Source: Hyphomicrobiales bacterium (lineage in GTDB: Bacteria; Pseudomonadota; Alphaproteobacteria; MED-G09). Taken from it: a DNA stretch of 64,000 nt. A program made the translations under genes and the position numbers. A model generated the notes under the pieces. It was not told where the DNA came from. It did no database searches and saw only the letters and a program-made list of their open reading frames with translations. The stretch lies in contig JAOLDG010000003.1 of NCBI GenBank assembly GCA_028339975.1, forward strand, positions 1 to 64,000, read 5' to 3'. Positions 58,973 through 64,000 of this stretch are shown here, in pieces; the first letter of the stretch is position 1, and each line of letters begins with the position of its first letter.

Positions 58973-59047
58973 TTTATTTTCCTAAATATTGATTAAACTA
59001 ATTTTTATAAACATATAATTTAATAGCAAATAATAGAGAGAAATATA

Positions 59048-59551
59048 ATGATTAATAATAATAATAAAATACAAGAGCTAATCGATAGGCAGGAAATTTA
59101 TGACGTCCTTATTCGATATTGTCAGGGAGTTGACCGCTGTGATGTTGATTTAATTAAATCAGTTTACCATAATGATGCCCAAGATGATCATGGCATGTTT
59201 AAAGGTAGAGGATTAGATTTTGCTGAGTGGATTGTTGATTGGGAAAGAAAAAATATCAATATGTGCCAGCATGTTATTGGCAATTTTAGCTGTGATTTAC
59301 AAGGGGATGTAGCATATTGCGAGACTTACTGTATTTCCTTTAGTGCTGATAAACTAGGAAATAATGCGACAGTCTATAATAGATATATTGATCGATTTGA
59401 AAAAAGAAATAACTGTTGGAAAATTGCAGATAGATTGGTTGTCTTAGATCTCACTAGAACTGATGATTCTTCAGAACCATTTGGGGATGTCCCTGGCTGG
59501 AATTTTACTTGGGGCAGTCGTGATAAAGAAGATCCATTATATCGACGATAA
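59048..59551 (+). CDS. SnoaL/NTF2-like protein (copy 3)
   Basis: A 167-residue SnoaL_4-type protein. IQELIDRQEIYDVLIRYCQGVDRCDVDLIKSVYHNDAQDDHG and YNRYIDRFEKRNNCWKIADRLVVLDLTR match the family, and the C terminus (PGWNFTWGSRDKEDPLYRR) resembles that of copy 1. It is transcribed away from copy 2. The next gene downstream is the frameshifted ABM copy on the other strand. Confidence 0.82.
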   Translation: MINNNNKIQELIDRQEIYDVLIRYCQGVDRCDVDLIKSVYHNDAQDDHGMFKGRGLDFAEWIVDWERKNINMCQHVIGNFSCDLQGDVAYCETYCISFSADKLGNNATVYNRYIDRFEKRNNCWKIADRLVVLDLTRTDDSSEPFGDVPGWNFTWGSRDKEDPLYRR

Positions 59552-59569
59552 AAATGCTATGATTTAATT

Positions 59570-59898
59570 TTAACCTCGAACTTCTTTTGGAAGATCGCCG
59601 TCCGGGTAGGGAATTGAGCTAGCTTCAAAAAAATGAGCATCTGTTTTTGGTGGATCACCAACCGCTATTTCACTTAAAAAAATTTCAATATGTTTAGTTT
59701 TTAAGTGATCTTTTAAAGACTTCAAATCTTTCCATAGCTCTGTAATTCTTATAACTGATTTATTATGAAGTTCAACGCTAAAGCCATAATCTATGCAGCC
59801 ATTTTCTTGCCTAGTTTTAATTTCTAATTTTTTAACAGCTGTTTTTATAATCTAAAATTTTTTTTGTTTGTTTGCATCTTTGCATTTACTACGATCAT
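59570..59898 (-). pseudogene. Frameshifted ABM-domain gene
   Basis: Read on the minus strand from an ATG at 59898, with GGGGATAATA just before it, the sequence gives MIVVNAKMQTNKKNFR and then a stop. One base later in frame it continues IKTAVKKLEIKTRQENGC, GFSVELHNKSVIRITELW, KDLKSLKDHLKTKHIEIF and AHFFEAS, ending at a TAA at 59570. Restoring one base near 59849-59850 (codon 17) aligns it residue for residue, without gaps over the first 35 positions, with the intact ABM gene at 39133-39432. So this is a second copy with a single-base deletion, or a base-calling error. Confidence 0.85.
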
Positions 59899-59984
59899 TA
59901 TTATCCCCTAACTTAAAAGCTCCCTAGACCATGCTTATAGATCTTAATTTTCTATACTAAATATATCTGATTTAATAAATATAT

Positions 59985-61418
59985 TTATTTAGGTGGCGTC
60001 CCATTGAGATAATCATGAAGCCGTTCATGAAAAAACCTTACTCTTGTTTCTTGAGATGAAAGATAGGGTTCTTGATAGCCCCTTGATCTTACCCCCCTTC
60101 TGAGTCCATTAGTAAGCTGCCAATCTTGGTAAACCACATGATCCCAAAGATCCTCAACCCCTTTTCCATCATCATAATCACGAAAATCTAATTCAACCTC
60201 TTGAAGTTTTACTGGATTTACTTTAGTTCGACTAATAAATTCTTCATCGTAGGTATCTTTTTTGCCTATACCTGCTGAAGTTGACCTAAACTCTTGATCG
60301 TTTTCTCTACCAGTTTTCCCTATACCTTTTGCTGAGCCATCTATTGAATAACCCATATCCCAAAGATCAAAAAAACATTTTTCAGGATCTGTCGGGTGAG
60401 GAAACCAATTTAGGAGGATACAACCATCAGCTTGAACACCCATAGCGATATTTGGAAAAACAAATTGAAAAGGACTTTCTGTTAACTCTTCATCTGAGAG
60501 ATTTTCATAATGGTGATAGCCTTTTTCTTTATAATTTTTTCTTTTGGCTTCTTTTAAGTCTAACCAGCCTTGCTCAGAAAGTGTTTCATAATCTTTATAT
60601 TTAGATATATCTATTCCCCAGTCTTCTAGCATCATCTTAAAGGGATGGTCTTCTCCCTCAGGAATTCTATCCCGAAGAGACGGGCGACCCATTTGGATAA
60701 TTCTTGCATGACCTTTTGGAAACATTTCATATCTTGACGTAAAATGATCCTGATCTATCACAGATGGGACCTGAGGATGAACAAAGCGAGTATGATAGGA
60801 TTCATTAAAGTTATCGCAAAAGAATTTCCAGTTTACATCAAGCTCAACTCTTACCCATTGTGCTCTTATTTGATTTTTAAAAGTATGGTTTTTGTATATT
60901 TCTGGCAAGGGATCTAAATATTCTAAAAGCTCAGGGGCCTCTTCATTCATTGTATAAAAAATAAAGCCATCCCAAACATCAACTCTAACCTCTACTAATT
61001 TCCTTTTTCCAACCGGACTTCCATCAGGGTAATCATCTGCGTCTGGGCAACCAATTACATCTCCGTTCAATCCAAACTGCCAATCATGATAAGGGCACCT
61101 AAAGGAATCTTGTGAACTATCAAAGTTAACTAGCCTTTGCCCTCTATGGGCGCAGCTATTATAGAAACCTTTTATTGAACCATCATTTTGTCTTACAATA
61201 ATTACTGATTCCGTCACTAGGTCATGAACAATATAGTCACCCGCTTCCTTGATCTGAACCTCTCTTCCGGCTATCAGCCAAACCTTGGTCCACATATTAT
61301 CCCATTCTTTTTGCATGAAATCTTTAGAAAAATAACGGTCACTGGTTATTGGGTCTCCTCTAAGATTTTTATGATCTTTTCCATCAATTGCGAGATTATG
61401 TATATCTATTTTGCCCAT
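59985..61418 (-). CDS. Rieske non-haem iron oxygenase, alpha subunit (copy 4)
   Basis: A 477-residue terminal oxygenase. Rieske ligands Cys89-x-His91 (NSCAHRG) and Cys108-x-x-His111; the usual CPYHGW here reads CPYHDW. Catalytic histidines His209 and His214 lie in DNFNESYHTRFVHP; the C-terminal region has VVYQDWQLTNGLRRGVRSRGY, so the Asp ligand context is altered from the DQD seen in copies 2 and 3. A GGGG ribosome site precedes the ATG. It is next to the frameshifted ABM gene and closes the island on the right. Confidence 0.9.
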   Translation of the reverse strand: MGKIDIHNLAIDGKDHKNLRGDPITSDRYFSKDFMQKEWDNMWTKVWLIAGREVQIKEAGDYIVHDLVTESVIIVRQNDGSIKGFYNSCAHRGQRLVNFDSSQDSFRCPYHDWQFGLNGDVIGCPDADDYPDGSPVGKRKLVEVRVDVWDGFIFYTMNEEAPELLEYLDPLPEIYKNHTFKNQIRAQWVRVELDVNWKFFCDNFNESYHTRFVHPQVPSVIDQDHFTSRYEMFPKGHARIIQMGRPSLRDRIPEGEDHPFKMMLEDWGIDISKYKDYETLSEQGWLDLKEAKRKNYKEKGYHHYENLSDEELTESPFQFVFPNIAMGVQADGCILLNWFPHPTDPEKCFFDLWDMGYSIDGSAKGIGKTGRENDQEFRSTSAGIGKKDTYDEEFISRTKVNPVKLQEVELDFRDYDDGKGVEDLWDHVVYQDWQLTNGLRRGVRSRGYQEPYLSSQETRVRFFHERLHDYLNGTPPK

Positions 61419-61478
61419 AAAAGCACCCCTAGTAAATTATAATTTATTATTATAGTGGGAGATTATAATAAGTAAATA

Positions 61479-62690
61479 TTAAGGTCTATAATTTGTTTCA
61501 CCATGTGATGAAATATCAAGGCCTTCTTCTTCAAAACTAGGATCAATCCTTAATCCTGTAGTAGCTTTAACAATTATTATAATAATTATTGAAGCAATAA
61601 CTGACCAAGCAAATACAGCAGCAATACCAATTCCTTGGACGCTTAACTGACTTACAGAGTCCATTCCTTCAGCATAACCAACTCCACCAAATCTTGTATC
61701 AGCAAGAAAAGAAACTAAGATAATTCCAAGAACTCCGCCAGCTCCATGAACAGCAAAAACATCTAGCGAGTCATCAATTCTAAGGCTGGTCTTAATAAAG
61801 GAAACTAGGATATAACAAACTATACCTGCTGAAAGACCAATCACAAGGCCTCCAATTGGTCCAACAAATCCTGATGCCGGAGTGATTGATGCAAGTCCGG
61901 CAATTGTTCCTGTTACAAGACCAATGAGTGTTGGCTTACCAAACTTTATCCAATCAATTGTCATCCACACTAATGATGCAGTTGCTGCAGAAATATGTGT
62001 AACTAACATTGCCATTCCAGCATCTTCATTTGCCGCAAGTGCACTACCTGCATTAAATCCAAACCATCCAACCCACAACATGGAAGCGCCTATCATAACT
62101 AATGCTGGGTTATGAGGAGGGTCAATTTGATTTGGAAAACCTTTTCTTGGCCCCAATGCTGCTGCTAAAACTAGTGCAGAGATTCCAGCTGTTAAATGAA
62201 CAACAAGTCCACCAGCATAATCTAATATTCCTTTTTCAGCTAACCATCCACCACCCCATATCCAATGAGTTACTGGGGCATAAACAGCTATTAACCATAG
62301 ACCACTAAATAATAATACGGCACTAAATTTAATTCTCTCTACATAAGCCCCAACCATGAGTGCGGGTGTAATTATAGCAAAAGTCATCTGAAACATAAAA
62401 AATACTGTTTCTGGAATATCACCGGAAAGGGAGTCCCTTTCAACACCAGAAAGAAAGGCCTTTTGAAGGCCTCCAACCCAGGGGCTTCCATCAGAAAACG
62501 CCATACTATATCCAACACCCAACCATATTAATGATGCTAAACATGCTATAGCTATACACTGCATGAGTACTGACAAAATATTTTTTGATTTAACCAATCC
62601 AGCATAAAAAAGTGCCAAACCTGGCAATGTCATAAACAAAACCAAAGCTGTTGATGTTAAAATCCAAGCAGTATTTCCTGTATCTAGCAT
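61479..62690 (-). CDS. amt: Ammonium transporter
   Basis: A 403-residue Amt/MEP/Rh channel. Eleven or so hydrophobic helices; LPGLALFYAGLV opens the protein, and FAIITPALMVGAYVERIKF, DYAGGLVVHLTAG (first pore His), and FAVHGAGGVLGIIL (second pore His) are diagnostic. The C-terminal tail is short. No glnK-type PII gene follows. The ATG has a five-G ribosome site. The gene is outside the catabolic operons, although ammonia release from an N-containing substrate would be a conceivable link. Confidence 0.95.
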   Translation of the reverse strand: MLDTGNTAWILTSTALVLFMTLPGLALFYAGLVKSKNILSVLMQCIAIACLASLIWLGVGYSMAFSDGSPWVGGLQKAFLSGVERDSLSGDIPETVFFMFQMTFAIITPALMVGAYVERIKFSAVLLFSGLWLIAVYAPVTHWIWGGGWLAEKGILDYAGGLVVHLTAGISALVLAAALGPRKGFPNQIDPPHNPALVMIGASMLWVGWFGFNAGSALAANEDAGMAMLVTHISAATASLVWMTIDWIKFGKPTLIGLVTGTIAGLASITPASGFVGPIGGLVIGLSAGIVCYILVSFIKTSLRIDDSLDVFAVHGAGGVLGIILVSFLADTRFGGVGYAEGMDSVSQLSVQGIGIAAVFAWSVIASIIIIIIVKATTGLRIDPSFEEEGLDISSHGETNYRP

Positions 62691-62836
62691 TACTAACCCC
62701 CATTAAAGATTTTTAATATAAATATTTATAAGTTTATATCTATACACATAATTTAAAAAATTAATACAAATATATAATATTTTTTGAGGGAATATATGGT
62801 TTTTAGGGATACATTAACACAACTTACACACCTTTT
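62691..62836. other. AT-rich spacer before amt
   Basis: This 146-base region follows the pheA stop and precedes amt, both on the minus strand. It must hold the amt promoter, but no convincing -35/-10 or sigma54 pair was found, and no strong terminator for pheA. Confidence 0.4.
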
Positions 62837-63667
62837 TTATATTTCTCTAGATGCTGGATAAACTCCTAAAATTTTAATTTCTTCAGCATAATTTGATAAT
62901 TCGTCTAATGCACTTTTTACGGAATTTTCTTCACAATGTCCTTTTATATCTACATAAAACTGTGTTGCTAAAAAGCTACCATCTACCTGGTAACTTTCTA
63001 ATTTTAACATATTTACGCCGTTGGTTGCAAAGCCTCCAAGTGCTTTATAAAGAGCAGAAGGAACATTGCGAACCTTAAAAACTAATGTTGTTAAGGAGTT
63101 TTTTTCTTTGATATCAGGCCTCATCTCATCACGGCTAAGTATCAGAAATCTAGTCGTATTAAAGCCTTTATCTTCCATATTTTCTTTCAAAATTTTTAGA
63201 TTATAAATTTCAGCTGCCAGAGGTGATGCAATTGCCCCTATAGTTTTATCATTCAGTTCAGAAACTTCTCTTGCAGAACCAGCTGTGTCAGCGGCTACAT
63301 GTGAAATTAAATTTAATTTTTCTATGGAATTCCTGCATTGACTCAAAGCCATTTCATGACTTCTTACGGTTCTAAGGGAGCTTAAATCTGAATTTTTTAC
63401 ACCCATAAGTGTATGCTGAATTTCTAAAAAGAATTCACCGACAATTTTAAGCCCAGAGGTTGGCATGAGTCTATGAATATCAGCAACGCGCCCTGCAATA
63501 GAATTTTCTATAGGAATCATTCCAAAATCATTACTACCATTTATAATTTTATTAAAAGCTTGATCAAATGTTCCACAAGCAACGGATTTTAATTTTTGAT
63601 CGAATAGCTCGCATGCGATATGAGAATTCGCACCTGGCTCACCTTGATAGATTATTGTTTTGGTCAT
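62837..63667 (-). CDS. pheA: Prephenate dehydratase with ACT domain
   Basis: It converts prephenate to phenylpyruvate for phenylalanine synthesis. The catalytic domain begins IIYQGEPGANSHIA and contains MIPIENSIAGRV, SHVAADTAGSA and the FNTTRFLIL motif. The ACT domain (LKLESYQVDGSFLATQFYVDI) gives phenylalanine feedback control. About 276 residues. A GTG at 63676, overlapping the kdsB stop, is an alternative start; the ATG at 63667 follows the stop by one base. kdsB-pheA is a common alphaproteobacterial pair. Confidence 0.94.
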   Translation of the reverse strand: MTKTIIYQGEPGANSHIACELFDQKLKSVACGTFDQAFNKIINGSNDFGMIPIENSIAGRVADIHRLMPTSGLKIVGEFFLEIQHTLMGVKNSDLSSLRTVRSHEMALSQCRNSIEKLNLISHVAADTAGSAREVSELNDKTIGAIASPLAAEIYNLKILKENMEDKGFNTTRFLILSRDEMRPDIKEKNSLTTLVFKVRNVPSALYKALGGFATNGVNMLKLESYQVDGSFLATQFYVDIKGHCEENSVKSALDELSNYAEEIKILGVYPASREI

Positions 63668-63668
63668 T

Positions 63669-64000
63669 TTATTCACTCAGTTCTTTTCTTACATTATATA
63701 AATCATCTTCAGTATCAACACCAATTGGAATTTCATTAATTATATCTATTGCTATCTTCATTTTATTATCTAGAGCCCTTAGTTGCTCAAGCTTAAGAGA
63801 CTTTTCTCTTTTTGATTGCTTAGTCTTAATAAATTTTTCCAAAGAATATCTTTTATAACCATAGATACCTAGGTGATGATAAAGTTTTTTTGGATCATAG
63901 CCTTTTGGGGATCTTATGAAATCATCAGCATACAAAGGTTTATCATTATTTTTAACATAAGCTTTCACTACATTTAAATCTTCGAGCTCAGCCCTATCTT
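63669..64000 (-). CDS. kdsB: 3-deoxy-manno-octulosonate cytidylyltransferase (5' end outside window)
   Basis: The visible 110 codons are the C-terminal part of KdsB, which activates Kdo as CMP-Kdo for lipopolysaccharide. VVKAYVKNNDKPLYADDFIRSPKG, HHLGIYGYKRYSLEKF, LEQLRALDNKMKI and PIGVDTEDDLYNVRKEL are all family features. The reading frame stays open to base 64000, so the gene is cut by the window edge rather than broken. The Gram-negative LPS pathway fits the assignment. Confidence 0.9.
   Translation of the reverse strand, partial: DRAELEDLNVVKAYVKNNDKPLYADDFIRSPKGYDPKKLYHHLGIYGYKRYSLEKFIKTKQSKREKSLKLEQLRALDNKMKIAIDIINEIPIGVDTEDDLYNVRKELSE

Noticed and set aside
32460-61480. Transposon, prophage or integrative element
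   Set aside because: No transposase, integrase, phage structural gene or flanking repeats were found; codon and base composition look like the neighbours.

Overview
The window is a dense, AT-rich stretch (about one third G+C by eye) of an alphaproteobacterial chromosome, probably from a marine, moderately streamlined lineage. This rests on gene order: rimM-trmD-rplS, leuCDB-asd, sdhCDAB, zapE-mdh-sucCD-lpd, priA-atpHAGDC with the F0 genes elsewhere, the rppH/ctpA/rlmH/rsfS/nadD/proA/proB/obgE/rpmA/rplU block, and kdsB-pheA. The exact lineage cannot be fixed from the sequence alone. TGA is used as a stop. No tRNA, rRNA, CRISPR array or transposase was seen.

Bases 1-32,460 are core genome. In order they hold tRNA/ribosome maturation and L19, leucine synthesis with aspartate-semialdehyde dehydrogenase, succinate dehydrogenase, and a TCA block (malate dehydrogenase, succinyl-CoA synthetase, E3). 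These are followed by a tyrosine recombinase with an unusual insertion, a transaldolase-like enzyme, PriA, and the F1 ATP synthase operon. A long minus-strand run then covers RNA decay, protein processing, ribosome assembly, NAD and proline synthesis, ObgE, L27 and L21. The usual sucA-sucB genes are missing between sucD and lpd.

Bases 32,480-61,420 are an accessory island for oxidative catabolism, arranged as several short operons in alternating orientation. It holds four Rieske oxygenase alpha subunits, two closely related P450s, three short-chain dehydrogenases, an enoyl-CoA hydratase-like protein and a 3-ketosteroid-dehydrogenase-like flavoprotein. It also holds an NmrA-like reductase, a dienelactone-hydrolase-like enzyme, two metallo-beta-lactamase-fold hydrolases, three SnoaL/NTF2-like proteins, and an ABM-type monooxygenase plus a second, frameshifted copy. 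A beta-helix protein is paired with a diheme cytochrome c. Transport is represented by a TonB-dependent receptor, two tandem GPH-type symporters and an AmpG-like MFS protein; one candidate winged-helix regulator is present. Together these suggest uptake of a hydrophobic or cyclic organic compound through the outer membrane, repeated hydroxylation or O/N-dealkylation, dehydrogenation, ring or ester opening, and CoA-linked shortening. The substrate is unknown. No ferredoxin or ferredoxin reductase for the six oxygenases is encoded here.

Bases 61,480-64,000 return to common functions: an ammonium transporter, prephenate dehydratase, and the 3' part of kdsB, which runs off the window.
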